Positions 35,227-42,831 of a stretch of 64,000 nucleotides of DNA are shown in pieces. The stretch is from Klebsiella pneumoniae (GTDB lineage: Bacteria; Verrucomicrobiota; Verrucomicrobiia; Limisphaerales; SXTU01), in the NCBI GenBank assembly GCA_943330855.2, contig CALQJI020000011.1:1-64000 (forward strand), in the 5' to 3' direction. The notes under the pieces are model-generated. The model was not told where the DNA came from, ran no database searches, and saw nothing but the letters and a program-made list of their open reading frames with translations. The number at the start of each line of letters is the position of its first letter. Positions within the stretch are counted from its first letter, which is position 1. Both the position numbers and the translations under genes were made by a program.

Positions 35227-35410
35227 GGTTCTCGGCTGAAAGCGTTACGAGATGAAGCGCCGCCGGCTTCTGATGGACAAGCGGGAAGTTGTTGCCCAGG
35301 CGGCAGAAGTTTTCCGCCGAGGCCCGGTAGAAACTACCTTTCAGGAGGAGAAAACACACGAAAAACAGGGGTTTTCACGTTGGCAAGGCTGTTGCTTGGC
35401 AGAGAGGTGT

Positions 35411-35947
35411 ATGGCTACCGCTGCCCTAACGAATGCGAGTCCCGACTTGGCCGAGACGCTCTGGCTGAAGATCGTGCGCGACTACCGGCAGGCTTGCGTG
35501 CTGCACCGGCAGGCGCGGCGCGAGGAATCACAGCGCATGCTGGAAGGCGTGTTGCCTGAGAGTATTTTGGCGTGGGCGGAATGCGACCCCACGGACGGCG
35601 CGACCCAGACGCAACGACTGGAGGCCATGTTCCAACAAGAACGGCAACGCATCGAAGACGCCTGGCTGGCACAGGAGTTTGCCCAACAACGCTGGCAGGC
35701 TGAACTCCTTCCCGCCCTCTCCGCCCACATCGGCGAGGAGGTGCGCAAGGCTGTCCGCACTTTGCCTGCCGCCCGGCCAGTGGCGGTCGTGCCTGCACCG
35801 ATGCATCAGGTGGCACCCCGAATTATCGCCCAGCCCGAGCCGCGGTCTGCACGCCCAACTCGCACGGCCGCCAGCGACATCGCCTCCATCATTGACCTAT
35901 TGCTGGAACAGGAATGCTCCACGGCGCGGCAGCACTTAGCCGTCTGA
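35411..35947 (+). CDS. Small helical protein upstream of the MamK-like actin
   Basis: The predicted protein has 178 residues from the ATG at 35411. I do not recognise the family. An alpha-helical N-terminal half (about 10-120) is rich in Gln, Glu and Arg. A Pro/Ala/Val-rich linker (about 121-155) follows, and then a short amphipathic helix (ASDIASIIDLLLEQE) at the C terminus. That layout suits an adaptor that presents a peptide to a partner. It is the only gene directly upstream of the actin gene (41 bases) on the same strand, so a partner or regulator of the filament is the natural hypothesis. In-frame starts further upstream exist. GAGAGG lies three bases before the chosen ATG. Confidence 0.7.
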   Translation: MATAALTNASPDLAETLWLKIVRDYRQACVLHRQARREESQRMLEGVLPESILAWAECDPTDGATQTQRLEAMFQQERQRIEDAWLAQEFAQQRWQAELLPALSAHIGEEVRKAVRTLPAARPVAVVPAPMHQVAPRIIAQPEPRSARPTRTAASDIASIIDLLLEQECSTARQHLAV

Positions 35948-35988
35948 ACTCCACCTCCCGTCCCCAAACAAACACACAAACACACACC

Positions 35989-37167
35989 ATGAACTCAGTC
36001 CTCACTCCCACGCTCCAACGCTACTTCAAACCACAGGAGGCCAACGGCAAAGGCCGCTTCGACATCTGCGCTACCGCCAGTAACAACCACGCTGCTGCCA
36101 CGGAGCGCGGTGTGCTGCTGCTCGGCTTCGACTGGGGCACGAACAAGACGTGCCTCAAGGGGGCTTTCGGTGGGAAGCACGAGTTGGCGACTGACCGCGT
36201 CATCCCCACCCTCGTCGGCTACGCGAAGGACGGCGTTGTGGATGGACTCTTGCCAGAAAACGCCTCCGTGCTCTTCGGCGAGCCGGCCATCCAACATCGC
36301 CTCCATTTGAATCTCGTGCAGCCCATGGTGGACGGCGTCATCAAGGACGCGGAAGCCGCGCGCGATTTCGCCCGCTATCTCCGTTCCCTCATGGATACCT
36401 CCGTCGGCACGGAAGTCCGCGCCGTCATCGGCGTGCCCGCCAACGCCGACACCCACGCGAGGGAGAGCCTTCGTGAGGCGGTCGCGGGCTTGTTCGACCG
36501 CGTCATCCTCATCCCCGAACCGTTCCTCGCGGCGATGGGATTCCGCGACGAGTCGCGCCTCAACGACCCCGACTACGTGGACCCGGTGCGCAACTCGCTC
36601 TTCGTGGACATCGGCGGCGGAACGACGGATTTCTGTCTCGTGCAAGGCTACTTCCCCACGCCGGAAGAGCAGGTCTCGCTGCCCTTCGCCGGCGACAAGG
36701 TGGATGCCCTACTGCACGCCGCCATCCGCAAGACTTACCCGGACTGCGAGCTGACGACGTTCAAAGTCCGCGAACTGAAAGAGCAGCACTCGTTCGTCGG
36801 CACACCCGCCGCGCCCGCCGTCGGCAACGTCATGGTCAACGGTAAATTGCGCCAGATCGACCTCACCGAGCAGGTCGCCTACGCGTGCGGCGCGTTGCTG
36901 GAGCAAATCCTCGCGCGGGTGAAACAACTCATCAGCAAGGCCTCGCCCGACAGCGTCGGCGAGTTGCTTCAGAACATCATTTTAACTGGTGGTGGAAGCC
37001 GGATCCGAGGGCTGGACACAGAACTGCAACGCCTCCTCACCGCTGAGGGCTACGAGCAGCCGTGCGTGCGCCGGACCGGTGATCGCTGCCAGGAATTTGT
37101 CGCGCTGGGCGCGCTCAAGGCAGCACGCCAAGCCCGCGAGAATCAGTGGCAGCAAGTCATCAAATGA
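35989..37167 (+). CDS. MamK-like actin family ATPase
   Basis: This 392-residue protein of the actin/ASKHA superfamily shows phosphate-1 GFDWGTNKT (46-54), connect-1 VRAVIGVPAN (143-152), EPF with Glu177, phosphate-2 DIGGGTTD (207-214) and adenosine motif TGGGSRIRG (333-341). Several stretches match the magnetosome actin MamK rather than MreB or ParM as I recall them: PEEQVSLPFAGDKVDALL, KEQHSFVGTP and LQNIILTGGGSRIRGL. It has an unusual N-terminal extension of about 40 residues. It should polymerise in the cytoplasm, but its cargo is unknown. No mam or mms gene is in the window. The start is the ATG at 35989 after a CA-rich leader without a Shine-Dalgarno sequence. Confidence 0.88.
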   Translation: MNSVLTPTLQRYFKPQEANGKGRFDICATASNNHAAATERGVLLLGFDWGTNKTCLKGAFGGKHELATDRVIPTLVGYAKDGVVDGLLPENASVLFGEPAIQHRLHLNLVQPMVDGVIKDAEAARDFARYLRSLMDTSVGTEVRAVIGVPANADTHARESLREAVAGLFDRVILIPEPFLAAMGFRDESRLNDPDYVDPVRNSLFVDIGGGTTDFCLVQGYFPTPEEQVSLPFAGDKVDALLHAAIRKTYPDCELTTFKVRELKEQHSFVGTPAAPAVGNVMVNGKLRQIDLTEQVAYACGALLEQILARVKQLISKASPDSVGELLQNIILTGGGSRIRGLDTELQRLLTAEGYEQPCVRRTGDRCQEFVALGALKAARQARENQWQQVIK

Positions 37168-37199
37168 CGGCTGGCCACCGTGTGTGTGTGTAAAACCCG

Positions 37200-37236
37200 C
37201 GGGCATCGGTAGGTTCACGAGAATCGCCGATGCCCG
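37200..37236. terminator. Hairpin between convergent genes
   Basis: A perfect 10-base stem CGGGCATCGG / CCGATGCCCG surrounds a 17-base loop, located after the actin stop and before the end of the convergent small gene. There is no T-tract on either side, so it is a terminator candidate rather than a textbook intrinsic terminator. Confidence 0.45.
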
Positions 37237-37340
37237 TGTGGCTTTGAGCGGGAACAAAGGCCAGAGACCGAACGGTCACCGGATGCCGCACGCGTCGCAA
37301 ACGGCCGACGAGGGGACGGCTGAGAAGCCGAAGCTACAGG

Positions 37341-37574
37341 TCACTCCGGGGAGGCGGGCCTGGGCAACGGCGCGGGCGCGGAGGGCTGAAGGACAGCCGT
37401 CTTGATCAACCGGCAGAATTCCTTCTTCGTGACTGTGTGGAGCGTGGCGCCTTTGCCAGCGGGGCCAGTCGCGGACTTGTATTCCACCGCCAGCCGCTCC
37501 AAGCGCGTGATGCGCAGAAAGCTCTCGCCCATTTTCCAGACCTGACCTTGTTGGAGTTTGAGCGGCTTTGGCAT
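37341..37574 (-). CDS. Small conserved hypothetical protein
   Basis: This 77-residue protein has an amino-acid pattern typical of a real gene: QGQVWKMGESFLRITRLERLAVEYK, then TLHTVTKKEFCRLI, with a Pro/Ala-rich C-terminal tail. It has no signal peptide or membrane segment and is probably a small cytoplasmic beta-rich domain. It is convergent with the MamK-like gene and lies downstream of the Lys-rich small gene, with 84 bases between them. I do not recognise a functional assignment. Confidence 0.6.
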   Translation of the reverse strand: MPKPLKLQQGQVWKMGESFLRITRLERLAVEYKSATGPAGKGATLHTVTKKEFCRLIKTAVLQPSAPAPLPRPASPE

Positions 37575-37658
37575 GGGGTGAAATGGGGGTTGGAAACGGG
37601 GCGATTGCGAAGCCTGCCCCTCCCGATTTTCACATCGGGAGGGACAGTTGAGCAGACA

Positions 37659-37820
37659 CTACTTCTTCTTAGTAACGGGCTTGGCGGCAACGGCGGCCTT
37701 CTTCTTGAGGACGGCGGTGGAGACCTTGGTCTGCTTCTGGGTGGACTTCTTCTGCGTGGCCTTGGGGGATTTATCGCCCATATGTTTAGCTTTATACTGC
37801 GGTTGACTCATCAGCGGCAT
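37659..37820 (-). CDS. Small Lys-rich MGDKSPK-type protein
   Basis: The predicted protein has 53 residues from the ATG at 37820. Its core is MGDKSPKATQKKSTQKQ, followed by a Lys/Ala-rich end in TKKK. Short basic proteins starting MGDKSPK are, to my knowledge, widespread in environmental bacteria, without assigned function. The composition suggests nucleic-acid binding, which is inference. GGAG lies eight bases before the 37820 ATG and favours it, although 37811 and the family-typical 37781 are alternatives. It is transcribed divergently from livG. Confidence 0.6.
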   Translation of the reverse strand: MPLMSQPQYKAKHMGDKSPKATQKKSTQKQTKVSTAVLKKKAAVAAKPVTKKK

Positions 37821-37995
37821 ATTTGTTTCTCCGCTGACAGCGCCATCATGCTGGCTGGGAGCGCTACTGCAACTGCGAATGACGGTCGAATCGAAGCAGC
37901 AGCCGGTCAGCCCTCCCGCCATCGCGTGGGAACGTGGCGTTGATTCGCAGACTCGACAACCCCTCCGCTTTTCGTTTCCAGTTTCGCGCGAAACA

Positions 37996-38787
37996 ATGTC
38001 CGCATCCGCCTCCACCGCCCCGCTGCTCGACGTGCGCGCTTGCACGATTCGTTTCGGCGGACTCACGGCGGTCAACGCGCTGGACCTCCAGATTCAGCCC
38101 GACCAGCTCTTCGGCCTCATCGGGCCGAACGGCGCGGGCAAGACCACCGTCTTCAACCTCATCACCGGCGTCTACGCGCCGAACGAGGGCAGCATCGCGT
38201 TCGGCGGCCGTGACATCCACGGCCTCGCGCCCTACGAGATCACCGAGCACGGGATCGCTCGGACCTTCCAAAACATCCGGCTCTTCCCGTCGCTCTCCGT
38301 CTTCGACAACGTGCGCGTGGCCTTCCACCTGCATGTCGTCAGTGGCGTCATGCATTCGCTCACGCGCGGGCCGGTCTTTCGGAACGAGGAGAAGGAAATC
38401 ACCGCGCACGTCATGGACATGCTCGAGCTTTTCAAGCTCGGAAAATTCGCCGACGCACCGGCCAAGAGCCTTCCCTACGGCGACCAGCGCCGACTGGAGA
38501 TCGTCCGCGCCCTCGCCACGCGCCCGAAGCTCCTACTGCTGGATGAACCCGCCGCCGGCATGAACCCGACCGAGAAGGTCGAACTCATGCAGCTCATCCG
38601 CTTCATCAAGGACAAGTATCACCTCGCCGTCCTGCTTGTGGAGCACGACATGCAAGTCGTGATGGGCATCTGCGAGCGCATCGCCGTGCTCGACTACGGC
38701 GTGAAGATCGCCGAAGGCACGCCGGCGGAAGTGCGGAAGAATTCGAAAGTCATCGAGGCTTACTTGGGCGAAGAAGCGACCAAGTAA
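37996..38787 (+). CDS. livG: Branched-chain amino acid-type ABC transporter ATPase (LivG-like)
   Basis: This 263-residue ABC ATPase has Walker A GPNGAGKT (43-50), the LivG-type GIARTFQNIRLFPSLSVFDNV, a signature region SLPYGDQRRLEIVRALA, Walker B LLLLDEPAAGMNP and the switch His in VLLVEHDM. It ends with the LivG-style AEGTPAEVRKNSKVIEAYLGEE. It should power import of branched-chain amino acids or a related substrate with LivF and two permeases. No permease or binding-protein gene is in the window. The ATG at 37996 is chosen; the frame upstream lacks family similarity. Confidence 0.93.
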   Translation: MSASASTAPLLDVRACTIRFGGLTAVNALDLQIQPDQLFGLIGPNGAGKTTVFNLITGVYAPNEGSIAFGGRDIHGLAPYEITEHGIARTFQNIRLFPSLSVFDNVRVAFHLHVVSGVMHSLTRGPVFRNEEKEITAHVMDMLELFKLGKFADAPAKSLPYGDQRRLEIVRALATRPKLLLLDEPAAGMNPTEKVELMQLIRFIKDKYHLAVLLVEHDMQVVMGICERIAVLDYGVKIAEGTPAEVRKNSKVIEAYLGEEATK

Positions 38788-39240
38788 GCCAAAAGTAAAA
38801 AGACAAAAAGTAAAAATGAACACAGCGCCACCGCCACAGGACAAGCCTTGGGATATTCGAGACCGGACCTTTGCCTTTGCGGTGCGGGTGGTAAAATTCT
38901 GTCGCCAGTTGGAGCGCGAGCATCGAGTGGAGCGTTCACTCATCACGCAGTTGCTACGTTCGGCGACGAGCATCGGGGCTCATGCTGAAGAGGCGCAGGC
39001 GGGCCAGAGTCGCGCTGACTTCATCAGCAAGAACGCCTTCTGTTTGAAGGAAGCTCGCGAGACGCACTACTGGCTGCGTCTCCTGATCGCAACCGACATC
39101 GCCAGTGATCCAGACGCCGACGAGCTTCGGCAGGAGGCCAGCGAACTTATGAAAATCTTTGGCTCGATCGTCGCCTCCGCCAAGCGCAACCAGCCACAGC
39201 CATGACCTTATTTTTGCCTTTTACCTTTTTACTTTTGCCT
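38788..39240 (+). mobile_element. Candidate insertion element carrying a four-helix-bundle gene
   Basis: The segment between livG and livF is bounded by inverted repeats. CAAAAGTAAAAAG (38790-38802) is matched exactly by CTTTTTACTTTTG (39225-39237), and weaker similarity extends toward the gene on both sides. Each arm is made of roughly 7-base A-rich/T-rich units. The left arm runs into the start codon of the enclosed gene and the right arm starts a few bases after its stop. No transposase is present, so it would be a non-autonomous or unusual element. Confidence 0.6.
38816..39205 (+). CDS. Four-helix-bundle protein (23S rRNA intervening-sequence protein family, TIGR02436-like)
   Basis: This 129-residue all-helical protein has the family hallmarks LLRSATSIGAHAEEAQAGQS (47-66), then ADFISKNAFCLKEARETHYWLRLL. 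This family was first noted in intervening sequences of 23S rRNA genes and includes relatives of the accessory protein Avd of diversity-generating retroelements. The molecular role of stand-alone copies is not established. The gene sits between two transporter ATPase genes that normally adjoin and is framed by inverted repeats, so it is likely a cargo or component of an inserted element rather than part of the transporter. No reverse transcriptase is in the window. Confidence 0.88.
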   Translation: MNTAPPPQDKPWDIRDRTFAFAVRVVKFCRQLEREHRVERSLITQLLRSATSIGAHAEEAQAGQSRADFISKNAFCLKEARETHYWLRLLIATDIASDPDADELRQEASELMKIFGSIVASAKRNQPQP

Positions 39241-39247
39241 TAATCCG

Positions 39248-39955
39248 ATGCTTGAAGTCCGCAACCTCTCGGTCAGCTACGGCGCAATCTCCGCGCTCCA
39301 CGGCGTCTCCCTCTCCGTGCCGCAGGGCGACATCGTCACGCTCATCGGCGGCAATGGCGCGGGGAAGACGACGACCTTGCGCGCTATCTCCGGCTTGCAG
39401 CGGGCGCAGGCGGGCGAGGTGATTTACGAGGGACGGAACATCACGAACCTGCCCGCGCACGAGATCGTGAAGCTCGGCCTCGCGCACGTGCCCGAGGGCC
39501 GCATGGTCTTCGCCAACCTCACCGTGCTGGAGAACTTGCAGATGGGCGCCTACCTCCGCAGCGACAAGCCCGGCATCGCAGCGGACATGGACTACGTCTT
39601 CAACATCTTCCCGCGCTTGAAAGAACGGGCGAAGCAAATCTCCGGCACTCTCTCCGGCGGCGAGCAGCAGATGCTCGCCATCGGCCGAGCGCTGATGAGC
39701 AAGCCCAAGTTCCTCATGCTGGATGAACCCTCCCTCGGCATCGCGCCGCTGCTCGTGAAGACTATTTTCCAGAAGATCGTGGAGATCAACCAGCAGCAGG
39801 GCATCACCATCCTGCTCGTCGAGCAGAACGCGAACCTCGCCCTCGAAGTCTCGCGTTTCGGCTACGTGCTGGAGACGGGCCGCGTGCTCCTGCAAGACGA
39901 GTCCGCCAAGCTCCGCAGCAACCCGCAGGTGAAGAGCGCGTATCTCGGCGGGTAG
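39248..39955 (+). CDS. livF: Branched-chain amino acid-type ABC transporter ATPase (LivF-like)
   Basis: This 235-residue ABC ATPase has Walker A GGNGAGKT (34-41), the LivF-typical LAHVPEGRMVFANLTVLENL, signature LSGGEQQMLAIGRALM, Walker B FLMLDEPSLG, and switch region LLVEQNANLALE. It ends NPQVKSAYLGG. It is the partner of the LivG-like ATPase upstream, from which it is separated by the four-helix-bundle element. Its TAG stop codon is formed by the first bases of the palindromic repeat at 39952, indicating that the repeat abuts or trimmed the gene end. Confidence 0.93.
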   Translation: MLEVRNLSVSYGAISALHGVSLSVPQGDIVTLIGGNGAGKTTTLRAISGLQRAQAGEVIYEGRNITNLPAHEIVKLGLAHVPEGRMVFANLTVLENLQMGAYLRSDKPGIAADMDYVFNIFPRLKERAKQISGTLSGGEQQMLAIGRALMSKPKFLMLDEPSLGIAPLLVKTIFQKIVEINQQQGITILLVEQNANLALEVSRFGYVLETGRVLLQDESAKLRSNPQVKSAYLGG

Positions 39956-40017
39956 CCGCCGAGGTGAGGAGGCGGATTTCCCCTGCACCGTGAAGTCCAC
40001 CTCACCTCGGCGGCTAC
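39952..40017. repeat. 66-base palindromic repeat, copy 1
   Basis: GTAGCCGCCGAGGTGAGG at the left is mirrored by CCTCACCTCGGCGGCTAC at the right, with an inner GGCGGATT and AAGTCC. The left end supplies the livF stop codon. A second copy in the same orientation occurs at 42721-42790. Confidence 0.85.
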
Positions 40018-40095
40018 GGAGTTTGCCTGACCACCAAAACGGCCTGCCGGTTTGCCTGTAGTGGAAAATTCTGATTCAGTCTGGCGTTATCTCGT

Positions 40096-42711
40096 GTGAA
40101 GAAATCATTCCTCAACACCCTCCTCGCCCTCGTCTTGCTCGTGACCGGCTCGCTGGCGCACGCGCAAACTGTCACTAGCTTCTCGCCAACCAACGGCGCG
40201 CCAGGAACCACCATCGTCATCACCGGCACCGGCTTCACCTCGGACTCCCAGGTGAAGTTCGGCAATTCCTCTCCAGCCTCCCGCGACATCGTGAACAGCA
40301 CGAGGATCAACGCCGTTGTGCCAGCGGATGCCGAGACTGGCTCCATCAGCGTCACCGCCGGATTCACGGCGACGAGCGTGACCGCCTTCACCGTCGCGCC
40401 GCGCGTGGACGGCTTCTCCCCGGCCATCGGAACCCTCGGCACGCTCGTGACCGTCTTCGGGGCGAACTTCATCAGCGGCCAGACGACCGTTCGCTTCGGC
40501 AGCGTGACCGCCGCCACTCCGTCGGTGCCGGCCAACAACCAGCTCGTCGTCACCGTCCCAGCGGGCGCGGCCACGGCTCCCATCTCCATCTCCACCTTCG
40601 CCGGCACCAACACGACCCCGACCAACTTTGTCATCTCCGGTTCAGCCATCATCACGGGCTTCACCCCGGCCATCGGGCCGACTGGCTCGGTCGTCATCCT
40701 CTCCGGCGGTGACTTCACGGGCACGACAGCGGTGAAGTTCAACGGCGTGAACGCATCGGCTTTCAGCGTCACCGCCGCCTCGCAGATTCACGCGACCGTG
40801 CCCACGACCGCCACCACCGGCCCCCTCTCCGTCACCACGCCCACGGGCACGGCGACCACGAGCAGCAACTTCGTAGTGAGCGGGCTGGCTCCCATCATCA
40901 CGGGTTTCTCGCCCTTCGGCGGCAAGGCTGGCGACCCCGTGGTCATCACCGGCATCAACTTCACCACGGCCACGAACGTCTCCTTCAACGGCACGAACGC
41001 CGCGTTCGCGGTCACGTCGGACACACAAATCTCCGCCACCGTTCCGACCGGCGCGACCACCGGCCCCCTCCGCGTGTTCAACCCTGCTGGCACGAACACG
41101 ACGGGCAGCAACTTCATCATCGGCCCGTTCATCACGGGCTTCAGCCCCGTCGCAGCGCAGATCGGATCGCAGGTAGTGGTGGAGGGTTTCAACTTTCTCG
41201 AAGTGACGAATGTCGCCTTCACCTCGGCGACCGGCGGGTTCACGAACGCCTCGGCGGTCGCGATTGTCTCGGCCACGCAGCTTCGTGGCACCGTGCCAGT
41301 CGGAGCCACGAACGGCCCGGTCCGCGTCATCTCCCCGAGCGGCACTAATATCACGAGCAGCAATGTAACTGTTTTCGCGCTCGCGCCGGTCCTCACCAGT
41401 TTCACCCCAACGAACGGACTGCCCGGCACGACCGTGACACTCGAGGGCGCGAACTTTCTCGGCGCAACCAACGTGAGCTTCAACGGCATCGCCGCCAGCT
41501 TCAGCCTGACGGCGGACACGCAAATCACCGCGACTGTTCCCGCGGCCGCGACTACCGGTCCGATCTCAATCACCACGCCGGGCGGCAACGTGACGAGCAG
41601 CGTTCCGTTTTATCTAGCTCCGCGTTTGACGACCTTCACTCCGGCCACGGGCGTGGTCGGCACGACGGTGACGCTCGCCGGGACGAACTTCACCGGCGTC
41701 TCCTCTGTCACCTTCGCAGCGCTGAACTCAACGACGGTCAGCGCGCCCATCACGGGTCTGACCGCCACGCAAATGACCGTGCTCGTGCCCACCAACGCCA
41801 TCACCGGCCTCCTCACCGTGACCACGCCGGGCGGCGTCATCGCCAGCTCGGGCAACTTCACCGTCACGCCGCGCGTCGATTCCTTCACGCCACTGCTCGG
41901 CCCCGTCGGGACAACCGTCACGGTGCGCGGCCACAGCTTCACAAACGCGACAGCGGTGCGTTTCAACGGCGTCGCCGCCAGCTTCTCCTCGGTTACATCC
42001 ACCCAGCTCGTCGCCGTCGTGCCCGTCGGCGCGAGCACTGGCCCGCTCACCGTCGTCACGCCGGACGGCACAGGGGCCGGGCCGGTCAGCTTCGTCGTCA
42101 CCACGAACCCCGACCTCACCGCGTTCCAAACCAACTCGCCGTTCCTCGTTTCCTTCGGCTCCAACGTGACCCTCACCATCACCGTGACAAACAACCGCTC
42201 GTCCATCGCCAGCGGCGTCACCCTCATGGACACGTTGCCCGCCGGCTACACATTCGTCTCCGCGACGAGCAGCCAAGGCATCTGCACATTCGCTAACGGG
42301 GTGGTGACGTGCCCCATCGGCGCGGTGACCAACGGGCAGGCCGTGACCGTGACCATCGTCGCCACGGCGGCGGTCAACGGGCTGGCGGAGAACCGTGTCG
42401 CCCTCACGCTCATCGAGAGCGATTTCAATCCGACCGACAACTTCACCTCGCTCTACTTCCCCGTCGTGACGGACGCGGAACGTCTGCTCTCCTTCGACTA
42501 CGTCCCCGGATCGCCGCGGTTTGTGCTTCACTGGCCGGTAAGCGCGGCGAATTTCACGCTCGAGTTTAACCCGAACCTCCTCTCGACCGGGAACGTGTGG
42601 GCAGTCACGGCCGAGCCCGTCGTGCTGGTGACGAACCAAGCGGTGGTGTTCCACTACGTCACGAACGACACCTCCCCTCCGCGCAAGTTCTACCGCCTTC
42701 GCGCGCCGTAG
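40096..42711 (+). CDS. Secreted protein with eight IPT/TIG repeats and a DUF11 domain
   Basis: This 871-residue protein begins at a GTG and has a signal peptide (1-24). Eight immunoglobulin-like IPT/TIG repeats of 80-90 residues each start with a pattern such as VTSFSPTNG, VDGFSPAIG or ITGFTPAIG and contain GxxVTLxGxNF. A DUF11-type domain (about 675-775, LMDTLPAGYTFVSAT) follows. The C-terminal module ends in FYRLRAP, which recurs in secreted Verrucomicrobia proteins and may act as a sorting or anchoring tail. It is rich in Thr, Ser, Val and Gly. A surface or extracellular adhesin-like role is inferred; there is no enzymatic motif. The gene is bracketed by the two palindromic repeats. Confidence 0.9.
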   Translation: MKKSFLNTLLALVLLVTGSLAHAQTVTSFSPTNGAPGTTIVITGTGFTSDSQVKFGNSSPASRDIVNSTRINAVVPADAETGSISVTAGFTATSVTAFTVAPRVDGFSPAIGTLGTLVTVFGANFISGQTTVRFGSVTAATPSVPANNQLVVTVPAGAATAPISISTFAGTNTTPTNFVISGSAIITGFTPAIGPTGSVVILSGGDFTGTTAVKFNGVNASAFSVTAASQIHATVPTTATTGPLSVTTPTGTATTSSNFVVSGLAPIITGFSPFGGKAGDPVVITGINFTTATNVSFNGTNAAFAVTSDTQISATVPTGATTGPLRVFNPAGTNTTGSNFIIGPFITGFSPVAAQIGSQVVVEGFNFLEVTNVAFTSATGGFTNASAVAIVSATQLRGTVPVGATNGPVRVISPSGTNITSSNVTVFALAPVLTSFTPTNGLPGTTVTLEGANFLGATNVSFNGIAASFSLTADTQITATVPAAATTGPISITTPGGNVTSSVPFYLAPRLTTFTPATGVVGTTVTLAGTNFTGVSSVTFAALNSTTVSAPITGLTATQMTVLVPTNAITGLLTVTTPGGVIASSGNFTVTPRVDSFTPLLGPVGTTVTVRGHSFTNATAVRFNGVAASFSSVTSTQLVAVVPVGASTGPLTVVTPDGTGAGPVSFVVTTNPDLTAFQTNSPFLVSFGSNVTLTITVTNNRSSIASGVTLMDTLPAGYTFVSATSSQGICTFANGVVTCPIGAVTNGQAVTVTIVATAAVNGLAENRVALTLIESDFNPTDNFTSLYFPVVTDAERLLSFDYVPGSPRFVLHWPVSAANFTLEFNPNLLSTGNVWAVTAEPVVLVTNQAVVFHYVTNDTSPPRKFYRLRAP

Positions 42712-42720
42712 TCGCCGCGC

Positions 42721-42790
42721 GTAGCCACCGAGGTGAGGGGGCGGATTCGTTCGAGCGCAACCAAGTCCGTCTCCTTAGCTCGGCGGCTAC
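42721..42790. repeat. 70-base palindromic repeat, copy 2
   Basis: This copy has GTAGCCACCGAGGTGAGG at the left and GCTCGGCGGCTAC at the right, with the same inner GGCGGATT and AAGTCC as copy 1. It is less perfect than copy 1 and lies nine bases after the stop of the IPT/TIG gene. Confidence 0.8.
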
Positions 42791-42831
42791 ACGGCGGATT
42801 ATGAATCGCCTCTCCGTCCAGCCAGTCCGGT

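Noticed and set aside
35989..37167. Part of a magnetosome gene island.
   Set aside because: Only the MamK-like actin is present. No mamA, mamB, mamE, mamI, mamM, mamP or mms-like gene is seen on either side.
37179..37190. GTGTGTGTGT tract after the actin gene.
   Set aside because: A short dinucleotide run without further structure; not enough for a functional claim.
38816..39205. Avd-type accessory protein of a diversity-generating retroelement.
   Set aside because: The fold family fits, but there is no reverse transcriptase and no template/variable repeat pair in the window.
40096..42711. CRISPR-like or minisatellite repeats in the IPT/TIG gene.
   Set aside because: The periodicity of 240-270 bases is explained by the eight diverged protein domains; there are no identical repeats with unique spacers.
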